DNA of 64,000 bases from DATJSN01 sp035504095 (GTDB lineage: Bacteria; Planctomycetota; Phycisphaerae; WQYP01): NCBI GenBank assembly GCA_035504095.1, contig DATJSN010000099.1, positions 1 to 64,000 on the forward strand. Direction: 5' to 3'. The position numbers and the translations under genes are program-made. Positions 45,936 through 55,937 of this stretch are shown in pieces. The notes under the pieces are model-generated. The model made no database searches. It was not told the origin of the DNA and was given only the letters and a program-made list of their open reading frames with translations. The stretch's first letter is position 1. The number at the start of each line of letters is the position of its first letter.

Positions 45936-46080
45936 ACAAACTCCAGGCTTCCCTTAAAGCCCCTGAATCATAACACAGTTGTTTATTTATCGCCTAGGCT
46001 TCAGCGGATAAAAACAAAAGATTCTCCACTTATGCGACCCACCCGTCATTACCATGGTTTTGGAGTATGATTTTGGCAGA

Positions 46081-47031
46081 ATGACTAATATCCTGGCGAT
46101 CGTTGGCTGCACCGCATCTGGCAAATCAGAACTGGCTGAGCGCCTGGCCTCAAGGTGGGCGGGTTCAGGCGGCTCACCTGCAACGATTATGGCTGTGGAT
46201 TCCATGCAGGTTTACCGAAGCATGGACATCGGTACGGCCAAACCTTCACATCAAACGCGTGCACGTCTTGAATATGTAATGATTGACGTTGCCAATCCGT
46301 GGGAATCGTATTCCGCAGCCAGTTTTGTCCAGACCGCGATGCCGATCATTCGCGAACATCAGGAAAAAAATCGCCCGCTTATCATGGTCGTAGGGACAAT
46401 TTTGTATTTTCGGGCATTGCTGGAAGGATTGTTTGAAGGACCGACCGCTGAACCGCAAATACGCCGGCGGCTGCGCCAGGAAGCTCAAGAACATGGCACG
46501 GCTTATTTACACGATAAGCTATCGAAGGTTGATCCTGCCGCCGCGGAACGTATACATCCAAATGATATAAGACGCGCGATACGCGCATTAGAAGTTTTTG
46601 AACTGACTGGAACGCCTATCAGCCAGCTACAGGTCCAATGGCAATCACCATCGCGACAATTTGATTGCCGGATCATTGGCGTTGCACGGGAAAAGGAGGA
46701 TATCAATCGCCGGATTAATCAACGTGTGAAGGCGATGATGGAGGAAGGGTTGCTCCAGGAGGTTAAAAAACTACGCGATAACCCTCACGGATTATCTGTC
46801 CAGGCCGCGCAGGCTGTCGGGTATAAGGAACTCATTGAACATCTGGATGGAAAAGTAAGTCTGGACGAAGCAGTTGATCAGATTAAAATACAAACCCGAC
46901 ATTTGGCTAAATTGCAACGGACCTGGTTGAAGAGATTTGATCGTATTCATTGGTTCCATGTTGAATCGGAAAAACAAACGTTGGATATTGCCAATGATGT
47001 GATGGAGCAATTGTTCGATTCGATAACCTGA
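46081..47031 (+). CDS. miaA: tRNA dimethylallyltransferase
   Basis: 316 residues from the ATG that gives MTNILAIVGCTASGKSELAERL; an ATG nine codons earlier is in frame. The enzyme transfers a dimethylallyl group to A37 of tRNAs that read UNN codons. The P-loop is GCTASGKS, and the substrate-binding Asp lies in AVDSMQVYRSMDIGTAKP. The C-terminal half with VGYKELIEHLDG is typical. A sugar-kinase gene follows 37 bases downstream. Confidence 0.95.
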   Translation: MTNILAIVGCTASGKSELAERLASRWAGSGGSPATIMAVDSMQVYRSMDIGTAKPSHQTRARLEYVMIDVANPWESYSAASFVQTAMPIIREHQEKNRPLIMVVGTILYFRALLEGLFEGPTAEPQIRRRLRQEAQEHGTAYLHDKLSKVDPAAAERIHPNDIRRAIRALEVFELTGTPISQLQVQWQSPSRQFDCRIIGVAREKEDINRRINQRVKAMMEEGLLQEVKKLRDNPHGLSVQAAQAVGYKELIEHLDGKVSLDEAVDQIKIQTRHLAKLQRTWLKRFDRIHWFHVESEKQTLDIANDVMEQLFDSIT

Positions 47032-47068
47032 GGGCATTTTTACAAAGTATCGCCGGGGAGTATTTGTT

Positions 47069-48421
47069 ATGCGCGTACTGGCTATAGATGTTGGATCCTC
47101 TTCAATTAAAGCGGCATATTGCAAGAATGGCCGGATCAAAAAAATCATACAGACCCCGGTTCAGACCCAATTCGATGGCACAAAAGTCACCATTCCCGCC
47201 GGGACATTGCTGCAATCTTTTGAAGAGGCGATTCGCACCGCTATGAGTGGGCATCGGAAACTTGATGCTATTGCAATAGATACGTTCAGCCCGGGTTTGG
47301 TAGGACTGGATCGCACTAAGAATCCGATTTTAGGATGTATCTCCCATCAGGATCGTAGAAGCGTCGCTCAAGCCGCAGCCCTGGAAAAACATTTTGGCAT
47401 GCAGCGCTGTCTCCAGCTTACCGGCAATCGACCGTTTCCCGGTGGAATCGCCAGCACATCCCTTTTCTGGTTCAAACTCAAACAACCGGACCTCTTTAAA
47501 AAATCGGTATTTATCGGCCAAACGAGTTCGCTATTGGTTCATCACCTGACTGGTCAATGGGTGATCGATCCTTCACAGGCGGCTTTTTCGGGCCTTTATG
47601 ATTCCAACCACCTGAGTGGTTGGGCGGAGGAAATCTGCAAATTTATAGGTGTGCGAATCAATCAATTGCCTAGTGTTTTGTTTGCAGACCAAATCGCCGG
47701 AAAAGTTACTGCGTCTGTTGCGCAACGTCTGGGATTACCTGCGGGCTGTCCAGTTTTGCCGGGCATTGTGGATACCAGCGCCGCCGTCCTAAGCACCGAT
47801 TGCCGCCCGGGTCGAATGGTGCACAGTGCTGGTTCAACAGATGTTCTCGCGTTATGCCTGGAAAAACCCCATCCTGCCGCCGACATTCTTTCACGTCCGC
47901 TGGGAACAGGAAAAAAGTTGCCCCGTCGCTGGCTCGCGGTAAGTACGATTGCTGCCGCGGGTTCATCGATGAAATGGGTTAATAGAACATTTTTCAGCGA
48001 ATTATCCAGTAAAAATTTTCATAAACTTTTAGATCGCTGTGAGGGCCGGATGCGGATTAGATACCGAACCGGTGATTTTTCGCGTTCAACGAGCAATTTA
48101 GCCGTTGTTTTTCGTCCCTATCTGGCCGGCGACCGCACCAGTATGGAACTCAAAACCGGGGGCTTTGAAAATCTGACGCTTTCCACTGGACGCGAAGAAA
48201 TGTTGCATGCTGTAATCGAAGCTCTGGTACAATCAAGCAGAGAACGCTTCATGCGCCTCGAGCAAGTTCACGCCGTTAGAAAAGAAATCTTCACCATGGG
48301 CGGGCAGGTTTTACTCGCAGACATTATGCATCGCCATTGGCCAGGAAAATGGAGCTTCACCGCTATCGAGAATGAAGCTGTCTCCGGCCTCGCCAGGCTT
48401 GCAAATGTCGCCCTAAATTAG
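47069..48421 (+). CDS. FGGY-family carbohydrate kinase
   Basis: 450 residues, somewhat shorter than xylulokinase (about 480-500). The N-terminal phosphate loop is AIDVGSSSIKAAY. The FGGY middle region shows PGGIASTSLFWFKLKQPDLF, and the ATP-side motif reads PGIVDTSAAVL followed by HSAGSTDVLAL. These kinases phosphorylate sugars such as xylulose, gluconate or glycerol; the substrate is not evident. GGGGAG lies eight bases before the ATG. Probably cotranscribed with miaA. Confidence 0.88.
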   Translation: MRVLAIDVGSSSIKAAYCKNGRIKKIIQTPVQTQFDGTKVTIPAGTLLQSFEEAIRTAMSGHRKLDAIAIDTFSPGLVGLDRTKNPILGCISHQDRRSVAQAAALEKHFGMQRCLQLTGNRPFPGGIASTSLFWFKLKQPDLFKKSVFIGQTSSLLVHHLTGQWVIDPSQAAFSGLYDSNHLSGWAEEICKFIGVRINQLPSVLFADQIAGKVTASVAQRLGLPAGCPVLPGIVDTSAAVLSTDCRPGRMVHSAGSTDVLALCLEKPHPAADILSRPLGTGKKLPRRWLAVSTIAAAGSSMKWVNRTFFSELSSKNFHKLLDRCEGRMRIRYRTGDFSRSTSNLAVVFRPYLAGDRTSMELKTGGFENLTLSTGREEMLHAVIEALVQSSRERFMRLEQVHAVRKEIFTMGGQVLLADIMHRHWPGKWSFTAIENEAVSGLARLANVALN

Positions 48422-48451
48422 TTAGCGAACGCTTTAGTTTTTAAAATTACA

Positions 48452-49183
48452 CTATGTAATGCTTTCGATGATCTTGGGCAATTCGGTAATTTTGCGAATG
48501 ACATGATCCGGACGATTTCGCCTCGAATATTTTGCAGTATGCGTCACCGGCTTCCAGACTGTAAGCATACCTGCACGGCGTGCCCCTTTGATGTCCGCCC
48601 TGATCAGATCGCCCACAAACATTGCCTGGTCCGGAGTAACGCCAAGACTTTCAAGGGCAATGCGGAATATTTCCGGATGGGGCTTGCGATACAGGGTGTG
48701 AGACGAATAAATCCGGACCGGAAAATATTCAAGAAGTTTTTCATTTTCCAAATGTCGATCAAGACAATGCCCCGGCGCGCAGGTATTGGACACAATTGCC
48801 AGACGCAACCCCCGCCGACGAAATTTTTCCAACATGTCATGCGTACCGGGCTCAATTTTGACCTGCTGGACCACAGGCCTATACCACATCCAGGCCAGCG
48901 TTGGATGTTCCCGTTCAGGCACATGAATTTCCAGCTTTTTGAGAACCTTAACCATCACGTCCGTAGCATTGAAGTCGCGCCCCCTGATGTTGGACCAGAT
49001 ATATCTTCGGCGGAAGATGCGCATATTGGTCCGGGCGTATACGGAATATGGAGGCAATGGAATGTTAAGCGTTTTCAGATGCTGGTAGGTATCTCGAGAT
49101 CCGGACTTAAATATCTTGCGCCGATTGAATTTTCCAAAGTGCATCAACGTATTGGCAAAATCAAAAAGTATCGCCTGAAGCAT
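48452..49183 (-). CDS. HAD-superfamily protein with altered catalytic motif
   Basis: 243 residues from the ATG with AGAGG five bases upstream. HAD layout: motif I LFDFANTL, cap region, motif II IVSNT, and motif IV GDLIRADIKGARRAGM with KPHPEIF before it. Motif I normally reads DxDx[TV]; here the second Asp is Ala (DFANT). That Ala also occurs in phosphonatases, but many such cases are simply non-hydrolytic relatives. Start region shared with divergent dedA. Confidence 0.8.
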   Translation of the reverse strand: MLQAILFDFANTLMHFGKFNRRKIFKSGSRDTYQHLKTLNIPLPPYSVYARTNMRIFRRRYIWSNIRGRDFNATDVMVKVLKKLEIHVPEREHPTLAWMWYRPVVQQVKIEPGTHDMLEKFRRRGLRLAIVSNTCAPGHCLDRHLENEKLLEYFPVRIYSSHTLYRKPHPEIFRIALESLGVTPDQAMFVGDLIRADIKGARRAGMLTVWKPVTHTAKYSRRNRPDHVIRKITELPKIIESIT

Positions 49184-49244
49184 CAGAGCCTCTAAAACAG
49201 TTCTCAAAAACATATTACAGACATAATTGTTTTCTAACCACTTT

Positions 49245-49988
49245 ATGTCATTTCAATCTGCCTTCTGGACCGTCATCAATAGTATCGGTACCATTAGCCG
49301 CTTTCGATTTTTGTCATGGAAACATAACGTGACACAATTCCTCCTGCCATTGTTGACTCATTTCACATATCTTGCGCTATCTTTGTTGATGATCGTAGCA
49401 GGTTGCGGCGTACCTATTCCTGAAGACGTGCCGCTGATTCTATCCGGTTATTTGTGCCACCCAAAGTACAGCCCTTTGGCGGGAACAACTGTGGGCGCAA
49501 CCAATCTTAGCCTAATGGTTTTATTCGGCATGGGTGGCATCATTATCGGCGACAGCATTTTGTGGTACGTGGGCCGTTACGGCATCGATTCAAACAATAT
49601 AGTTGCCCGGCACGCGCGCAAGATACTTCACACGCAGCGGCGAACAATGGTGGAACAATATTTCCTTAAGTATGGAACGCCTACCCTTTTTATTGGGCGC
49701 TTTATTCCAGGGGTACGCGCAATCATCTTCGCCTTATGCGGAATTTCCCGCATGCCATACTGGAAGTTTATACTTGTAGACGGGTTGGCGGGTTTTATTA
49801 CAGTATCGGTGTGTATTTTTGTTGGTTACTGGCAGTCACATAACATACAACAACTATTGGAAGAAGCGGCCAAAGTAAAACATATCATATATCTTGTCGC
49901 CAGTGTGGGAATTATTGCCGCGGTCGCGGTCTATTATCTGCGTCAGCGTCGCAGGACTAATCGCAATGCCTCAAACCAGGAAACCTGA
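49245..49988 (+). CDS. DedA-family membrane protein
   Basis: 247 residues from the first ATG; a TTG six codons earlier is also in frame. It has several membrane helices and the VTT/SNARE-associated signatures: GCGVPIPEDVPLILSGYL at the first re-entrant loop, GDSILWYVGRYG, and FIGRFIPGVRAIIFALCGISRM, with the conserved Arg and Gly residues. DedA proteins are proposed lipid scramblases or carriers for undecaprenyl phosphate and affect membrane potential. Confidence 0.9.
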   Translation: MSFQSAFWTVINSIGTISRFRFLSWKHNVTQFLLPLLTHFTYLALSLLMIVAGCGVPIPEDVPLILSGYLCHPKYSPLAGTTVGATNLSLMVLFGMGGIIIGDSILWYVGRYGIDSNNIVARHARKILHTQRRTMVEQYFLKYGTPTLFIGRFIPGVRAIIFALCGISRMPYWKFILVDGLAGFITVSVCIFVGYWQSHNIQQLLEEAAKVKHIIYLVASVGIIAAVAVYYLRQRRRTNRNASNQET

Positions 49989-50010
49989 CTTTAAAATTTC
50001 TGGCTTGTCT

Positions 50011-50038
50011 TTGCATTAGACTGAAAGTCTGATATGGT
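50011..50038 (+). promoter_or_regulatory. Possible promoter of glmS
   Basis: TTGCAT (50011-50016), 16-base spacer, TATGGT (50033-50038), about 60 bases before the ATG. A perfect inverted repeat AGACT-GAA-AGTCT (50018-50030) lies inside the spacer and could be an operator. No glmS ribozyme signature was seen. Confidence 0.35.
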
Positions 50039-50100
50039 TTTGATACAGCGGCGGCGCCCCAAGCACCGATAACTAAACATTAGTCGACAAAGGAACTCGT

Positions 50101-51930
50101 ATGTGCGGAATTGTAGCTTATGTGGGACATAAAGACATTCAACCCCTCCTGATCGAAGGGCTTAAACGGCTCGAATACCGGGGCTACGATTCAGCCGGAA
50201 TATGTGTCTCGACTGAAAATGGTTTTTTTATTCGCAAAGCGGCCGGCAGAATCAGCGTGCTGGAATCGATTTTGGAAGAAGACAAGCCACCCAAGAGTCA
50301 CGTTGGAATGGCCCATACACGCTGGGCAACACATGGAGAACCAACGGAAATCAACGCCCATCCACATATGGATGACCGCAAAACCGTGGCCGTGGTTCAT
50401 AACGGTATTATTGAAAATTACACCGCTATCAAACAATTTCTCTCTGAAAAAGGCCATACCTTTGTCAGTCAGACGGACACGGAAGCCCTGGCCGCACTCA
50501 TTGGTCATTTTTATGACGGCGATTTGGCCAAGGCCGTCCAATCCGCGTTGCGTGAAGTGCGCGGAACCTATGGACTTGCCGTTATGTGCGTTGCCGAACC
50601 TAAAACCCTGGTCGTGGCGCGCCGTGGTTCGCCGCTGATCATTGGCATCGGTAAGGATGAATACGTCGTTGCTTCAGATGCGGCGGCAATTGTCGAACAC
50701 ACCACTCAAGTGGTTTACCTCAATGATAATGAAATGGCGGTTCTTAAACCCGGCTATTTTAAAACCACGACCATTGACGACATACCCATCACCAAAGAAG
50801 TCAAAGAAGTTGAGTTTTCGCTGCAACAAATTGAGCTTGGCGGCTATCCACACTTTATGCTTAAAGAAATTTTTGAACAGCCGGAAGCAATCGCCAATTG
50901 TCTTCGCGGACGTGTCGACAGAAATGAAGGCCGCGTCGTTCTTGGCGGTTTGTCACAATACAGCAGGGATATCGTTCGCGCCAGGCGGATTATTATCACT
51001 GGTTGTGGCACGGCGTGGCACGCGGGGTTGGTGGGAGAATTTTTATTTGAGGAACTGGCCAAAATTCCTACCGAAGTTGAATACGCCAGTGAATTTCGTT
51101 ATCGCAATCCAATCATTGAAGATGGAACCATTGTCATCGCCATCAGCCAGTCGGGTGAAACTCTTGATACGCTGGCCGCGTTACGTGAAGCCAAGGATCG
51201 TGGCGCACTAAGTCTGGGCATTGTGAATGTGGTTGGCAGCACGATCGCTCGTGAAACTGATTCGGGCATTTATTTACACGTCGGTCCGGAAATCGGCGTA
51301 GCCAGCACCAAAGCCTTCTGTGGACAGATCGTTGTTGAAGTCCTGCTGGCGCTGAGCATTGCACGGCGTAAATATATGTCGCAAAACGTCTTGAATGAAT
51401 TTCTCGATGCCCTGATCAAAATCCCCGAACAAATGCGTTCCATTCTGGATCGAAGCAATACGATTAGGGAAGTTACCAGTCAGTTCGTTCAGCGTGAAAA
51501 CTGGTTGTTCTTGGGACGCGGTTTTAACTATCCGGTAGCGCTGGAAGGCGCGTTGAAACTCAAAGAAATCAGTTACATTCACGCCGAAGGTCTGCCCGCA
51601 GCGGAAATGAAACATGGACCGATTGCCCTTATCACTCCGGGCATGCCGGTGGTATTTATTGCTACACGCTCCAGTCAATACGAAAAACTCATAGGCAATA
51701 TTCAGGAAGTCAAAGCCCGGGGCGGAAAAGTGATTGCGGTTGCCAGTGAAGGCGATGAACACATCACTCGCGTCGTGGACCATGTGATTACGGTGCCGGA
51801 CACCATCGAACCGCTTCAGCCGCTTTTGACCGTTTTACCTCTGCAATTGCTGGCTTATCACGCGGCAGTAGCACGCGGTTGCAACGTCGACAAACCACGC
51901 AATCTGGCTAAGAGCGTCACTGTTGAATAA
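50101..51930 (+). CDS. glmS: Glucosamine-fructose-6-phosphate aminotransferase
   Basis: 609 residues, the standard length. It makes glucosamine-6-phosphate from fructose-6-phosphate and glutamine, the entry to peptidoglycan and lipopolysaccharide precursors. The amidotransferase half begins MCGIVAYVGH with the catalytic Cys at position 2 and includes HTRWATHGEP. The two SIS domains follow (GCGTAWHAG, ISQSGETLDTLAALREA, and the C-terminal KPRNLAKSVTVE). AAAGGA lies upstream of the ATG. Confidence 0.97.
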   Translation: MCGIVAYVGHKDIQPLLIEGLKRLEYRGYDSAGICVSTENGFFIRKAAGRISVLESILEEDKPPKSHVGMAHTRWATHGEPTEINAHPHMDDRKTVAVVHNGIIENYTAIKQFLSEKGHTFVSQTDTEALAALIGHFYDGDLAKAVQSALREVRGTYGLAVMCVAEPKTLVVARRGSPLIIGIGKDEYVVASDAAAIVEHTTQVVYLNDNEMAVLKPGYFKTTTIDDIPITKEVKEVEFSLQQIELGGYPHFMLKEIFEQPEAIANCLRGRVDRNEGRVVLGGLSQYSRDIVRARRIIITGCGTAWHAGLVGEFLFEELAKIPTEVEYASEFRYRNPIIEDGTIVIAISQSGETLDTLAALREAKDRGALSLGIVNVVGSTIARETDSGIYLHVGPEIGVASTKAFCGQIVVEVLLALSIARRKYMSQNVLNEFLDALIKIPEQMRSILDRSNTIREVTSQFVQRENWLFLGRGFNYPVALEGALKLKEISYIHAEGLPAAEMKHGPIALITPGMPVVFIATRSSQYEKLIGNIQEVKARGGKVIAVASEGDEHITRVVDHVITVPDTIEPLQPLLTVLPLQLLAYHAAVARGCNVDKPRNLAKSVTVE

Positions 51931-51966
51931 TCTCATCTCTGTTTAATCAAATCGACAGGCTAAGGC

Positions 51967-52908
51967 TTATTCAGTAAAAAGTGATTCAATAAACTGCTCT
52001 GGATCAAACGGTGCAATATCTTCAGGTTTTTCTCCGAGTCCGACGAATTTTACCGGCAATCCCAATTGTTGCCGGATCGCAATGACAATTCCACCTCGCG
52101 CCGTTCCATCGAGTTTACTTAAGAATATTCCCGTCAGATCAACCGCCTTTTTAAATTCCTCAGCCTGGCGAATTGCGTTTTGTCCAGTGGTTGCGTCAAG
52201 GACCAGTAGTGATTCATGTGGACCTCCGGGGATATTTTTCTGCACCACTCGATTAATTTTTCCCAATTCGCGCATCAGATGATCTTGCGTATGAAGACGC
52301 CCCGCCGTGTCAATAATCAACACGTCGATTTTACGCGCAATCGCCGCCTGACAGGCGTCAAAAGCCACCGCTGCCGGATCGCTCCCCATTTGATGTTTGA
52401 CAATATCAACACCGATGCGTGACGCCCAAATGCTCAACTGCTCCACGGCGGCGGCGCGAAACGTGTCGCAGGCTGCAATCAAAACGGTTTTCTTGCGATC
52501 TTTGAGATATTGGCCCAGTTTGGCAATGCTAGTGGTTTTGCCCGCGCCGTTAACACCGGTAACCAGTATTACCGTTGGCCCCGTAGCTGCAAATCGCAAT
52601 TCACGGCTTTCGGGCGGCCAATATGTCGCCATTCGCCGTTTAAGAAAATCAAGCACCTGATCGCCGGAATTAATTTGTTTATTCTTCCACGCTTCCTGAA
52701 GATCCGCGATCATTCGATTGGCGGTTGACACGCCGATATCCGCCAGGATCAGGCGCTGGCGCAATTCGTCTATAAGCTCTTGGTTCAGAACCCGGCCGCG
52801 AAGAAGAGAACGCAGAGAACCAATAAAAGCCTGCCGCGTACGACTTAGCGAACCGCGAAGTTTTTCTATCCCTTGCTCAAACGTTTTTCGAAGAAAATCA
52901 AATGCCAT
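51967..52908 (-). CDS. ftsY: Signal recognition particle receptor
   Basis: 313 residues: an N-domain and a GTPase domain without the long acidic A-domain of E. coli FtsY. GTPase motifs: GVNGAGKTTS (G1), DTAGRLHTQDHLM (G3), LSKLDGTARGG (G4) and the C-terminal GLGEKPEDIAPFDPEQF. It receives SRP-ribosome complexes at the membrane. The next gene upstream is the ClC channel, on the same strand. Confidence 0.96.
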   Translation of the reverse strand: MAFDFLRKTFEQGIEKLRGSLSRTRQAFIGSLRSLLRGRVLNQELIDELRQRLILADIGVSTANRMIADLQEAWKNKQINSGDQVLDFLKRRMATYWPPESRELRFAATGPTVILVTGVNGAGKTTSIAKLGQYLKDRKKTVLIAACDTFRAAAVEQLSIWASRIGVDIVKHQMGSDPAAVAFDACQAAIARKIDVLIIDTAGRLHTQDHLMRELGKINRVVQKNIPGGPHESLLVLDATTGQNAIRQAEEFKKAVDLTGIFLSKLDGTARGGIVIAIRQQLGLPVKFVGLGEKPEDIAPFDPEQFIESLFTE

Positions 52909-52957
52909 GGACGTTGTGTCTCGCCGATTAATAGCTTGTTTAGAATCAAAAAATATT

Positions 52958-54841
52958 CTATAGCGTGCGACGATGTGCGGTTAACAAATCGCTTCTAGTG
53001 ATAATGCCCGCAACCTTATCAGGGTGATCCCTGGTTACCACAACCAATCGCCCGATTCCATGTCTTGCCATTAAAGCATCGGCGAAACGCAGGGTATTTT
53101 CCGGCAGAATGACCACTGGCGCACGCTGAATCAGATCTTCAAGCGATCGATCAATGCTTTGATCCGGATTCAATATCTCAGCATAAGATAATATGCCGAT
53201 AAGCCTTTGATGTTCGTCCACAACCGGATAGGCGTGGTGACGGCTTATGGCTTTTTCGGTCTGAATCTTTTTCCGGGCTTCCTGAAGCGTTTGAGATCCC
53301 TGGAGTACAACAACGTGCCGACTGCAGGCGTCCCGCACAAATAGGCGATCAAGAAAATCAACCGTATACTCTGTTCTCGCCCGCATTCCACGCCGAGTCA
53401 TATGTTCTGTCATAATTCCCTCACGAACCATGAGACTGGCGACAAGAATTGCGGTGCTGCACCCCGCCAAAACGGGCAGTAATGTGTTCGGCTCCAGCGT
53501 GGATTCGACCGCAAACACCACCGATGTTAAAAATGCCCTCGAAGCGCCAGCAAACAATGCTGCCATACCCACCAGAGCCGCAACCCGGACGTCAAAACCT
53601 GTAATAGCGGTTACATGCGCCAGAGCCGCCAGATGATTTATGGCTTTTGCCAAAAGCGTCCCCATGGAACCGCCGACGATAAAAATTGGAGCCAGTGTTC
53701 CTCCGGATGATCCACCGCCCAGTGCGACAATCCAGGCAATCGATTTAAGAATCATCAACAGGACGATCGTCTTGAACAACATATCTCCCTGCAGTAATCC
53801 CAAAATATCCGAATACCCAAAACCCAGGACGTGATAATCAATCAAGGCACATGCGCCCACTACCACTGATGCGATCGCCGGCCACCACATCCAGTGGACA
53901 GGCATGAACATATCGAAAGCGTCTTCAACAACGCGCAGCGCCCGCGTTATGACGGCAGCAGCGACGCCCACCACTAAACCAATTAGTGCATAAATAATCA
54001 GCGCTTGAACCGTTGTCGGGCTGACGACCAATGACGTTACCGGCAGCGTAAAATGGTGGCCTTTAACCCATTTAATAACGGGTATGGCCATGCTAAATGT
54101 CGGATCTCCGCCTCTGTTCCAAAGCCGAATACCCGCCGCGGTCGCACTGGCTAAAGCCACCGGAATTAAAGAGCGAAGACGAAATTCAAACAAAAGTAGT
54201 TCCAGCGCCAATAGAACCGCGGCTACCGGCGTTCCATATACCGCCGCCAATCCTGCCGCCGCGCCTGCGCCTAAAAGAGCTTTTCGCTCTTCTTCAGTCA
54301 TCCGAAAGAACTGCCCAAATACCGAACCAAAAGCGCCCCCGGTTTGAATAACCGGCCCCTCCACTCCAAACGGGGCTCCGGTTCCAATGCTGATCGCCGC
54401 CGCCAGCGGTCTGAGTAGAATAACCTTGGCCGGAATTTTGCTTTGATTAAATAAAATAGCTTCCATGGCCTCAGGAATGCCCTGCCCGCGAACCGCAGTG
54501 GGACCCAATCGGGATAGCAACCCTATTGCCACGCCCCCGATAATTGGAATAAAAAAGATCCAAACGCCAAGAGAAGCGTTAGTGGGGTCAACATAGTGCA
54601 GATCAAATCGCTGCCGAAACAAAAAATTGCCCAGCGGTGCAATCATGTAACGAATGAGAATTAAAGCTGAAGCTGCGGTGACGGCGCCGATAAGGATGGA
54701 AAGAAAACAAAGTTTCCACATTCTCGCCGTTGCCTGGGAAGTAGAAGTATCGGCGGGTGTGTCATGTGATGTCAAATCCAGCAGCGTGGAAACACTCGGC
54801 GGTTCGGCGACTGGATGTTGCGTTTCTTTTGGTTCGGACAT
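52958..54841 (-). CDS. ClC-family chloride channel or transporter with CBS domains
   Basis: 627 residues. The N-terminal 60 or so are polar. The ClC core has ten or more hydrophobic segments with the ion-path signatures GAPFGVEGPVIQTGG (gating Glu in GVEGP) and GGGSSGGTLAPIFIVGG. Two CBS motifs form the C-terminal 140 residues (AYPVVDEHQRLIGILSYAEIL and GRLVVVTRDHPDKVAGIIT). The Glu at the gate is kept. Whether it is a channel or an H+/Cl- antiporter cannot be told from sequence. Its stop lies about 50 bases upstream of the ftsY start. Confidence 0.92.
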   Translation of the reverse strand: MSEPKETQHPVAEPPSVSTLLDLTSHDTPADTSTSQATARMWKLCFLSILIGAVTAASALILIRYMIAPLGNFLFRQRFDLHYVDPTNASLGVWIFFIPIIGGVAIGLLSRLGPTAVRGQGIPEAMEAILFNQSKIPAKVILLRPLAAAISIGTGAPFGVEGPVIQTGGAFGSVFGQFFRMTEEERKALLGAGAAAGLAAVYGTPVAAVLLALELLLFEFRLRSLIPVALASATAAGIRLWNRGGDPTFSMAIPVIKWVKGHHFTLPVTSLVVSPTTVQALIIYALIGLVVGVAAAVITRALRVVEDAFDMFMPVHWMWWPAIASVVVGACALIDYHVLGFGYSDILGLLQGDMLFKTIVLLMILKSIAWIVALGGGSSGGTLAPIFIVGGSMGTLLAKAINHLAALAHVTAITGFDVRVAALVGMAALFAGASRAFLTSVVFAVESTLEPNTLLPVLAGCSTAILVASLMVREGIMTEHMTRRGMRARTEYTVDFLDRLFVRDACSRHVVVLQGSQTLQEARKKIQTEKAISRHHAYPVVDEHQRLIGILSYAEILNPDQSIDRSLEDLIQRAPVVILPENTLRFADALMARHGIGRLVVVTRDHPDKVAGIITRSDLLTAHRRTL

Positions 54842-54917
54842 TCGCGAGAAGCCTCAAATAATCTGGATTTTACTCTGAGTTTACACCGGTCGGCCACGTT
54901 CATGTCCGACATTATAT

Positions 54918-55376
54918 TTAGCCGCCGCTTTTGGTTCCTGCATTCGGCTTGGTCATCTTCAGATGTTCCTGAAGTGCGGCGTTTAATACACCATTAATAA
55001 AACTTGTACTGTCTTGTGTTGAAAATGTGCGCGCCATATTGATCGCTTCGTCAAGAACGACTTTTGGCGGAGTATCGGGCTGATGCACCAATTCCCACAG
55101 TGCCAGGCGGATCAAATTTAAATCTACCATTGTTAAACGCGAAAGCACCCAGTGCGGCATTAGGCGCTGGGCCCACTCATCGGATTGAGATCGATTTTCC
55201 CATGCCCCGTGGCTCATCGCGGATGCTATTTCCCTGACATCCGGATCATCTGTTTGTTGTTCAATAAATTGTTGCAACAAGTCGGTCAGAAAATCATCGC
55301 CTTGCACCTGGGCTTGACACAAAGCCTGCAGTGCGATTCTTCGGGATTCAGAACGTTGTTGGTTCTTTTTTCTCAC
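54918..55376 (-). CDS. nusB: Transcription antitermination factor NusB
   Basis: 152 residues. The start is a GTG with GGAGG five bases upstream, giving (M)RKKNQQRSESRRIALQALCQ. A TTG four codons earlier is open but has no site. The C-terminal helix bundle contains LRLALWELVHQPDTPPKVVLDEAINMARTF, matching NusB (normally ILR.A.yEL...d.p..v.inEaielak.f). It works with NusE (S10) on rRNA boxA. It follows ribH by about 30 bases, a pairing common in many bacteria. Confidence 0.95.
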   Translation of the reverse strand: MRKKNQQRSESRRIALQALCQAQVQGDDFLTDLLQQFIEQQTDDPDVREIASAMSHGAWENRSQSDEWAQRLMPHWVLSRLTMVDLNLIRLALWELVHQPDTPPKVVLDEAINMARTFSTQDSTSFINGVLNAALQEHLKMTKPNAGTKSGG

Positions 55377-55406
55377 AAGAGCCTCCAACGCTCTGGCGGT
55401 TGATTG

Positions 55407-55892
55407 TTATTTCTGCACCGCGTTTTTGAGTTTTTTCATGACCTGCGCCATCTCAATTGCCGCACACGCGGCATACCAGCCGGTATTGCCCATTTTCAAA
55501 CCGGCTCGATCCATGGCCTGTTCCACGTTATCCGCAGTAATCACGCCAAAAATGACTGGAATGCCGGTTTCAGGTCCGATACGACCGATTCCCTCGGCGG
55601 CCTGTTGGGCGACGTGGTCGAAATGCGCAGTTTGGCCGCGAATGATGCATCCCAGACAGATCACGGCGCTGTATTTCCCACCAAGCGCCAATTGACGGGC
55701 GACGGTTGGAATTTCGATACTGCCGGGCACCCAAACCCTGAGAATCTGGCTCTCAAATGCACCATGACGCAAAAGCGCATCGACCGCGGCATCCGCAAGC
55801 CGGGTGGTAATCATTCCGTTAAATTCCGCGACAACAATGGCGAATTTCTGATCTTTGTTTATCGCCAATTCTCCGCGTATTTCCTGGATCAT
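55407..55892 (-). CDS. ribH: 6,7-dimethyl-8-ribityllumazine synthase
   Basis: 161 residues, the usual length. It condenses 5-amino-6-ribitylaminouracil with 3,4-dihydroxybutanone phosphate in riboflavin synthesis. Signatures: FAIVVAEFNGMIT, VPGSIEIPTVA, CLGCIIRGQTAHFDHV and PVIFGVITADN. Other rib genes are not in the window. Confidence 0.95.
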   Translation of the reverse strand: MIQEIRGELAINKDQKFAIVVAEFNGMITTRLADAAVDALLRHGAFESQILRVWVPGSIEIPTVARQLALGGKYSAVICLGCIIRGQTAHFDHVAQQAAEGIGRIGPETGIPVIFGVITADNVEQAMDRAGLKMGNTGWYAACAAIEMAQVMKKLKNAVQK

Positions 55893-55937
55893 CAGGTGAA
55901 ATCTCCCGGTCTAGGTGGCTTCATCAACTCAATTTTA

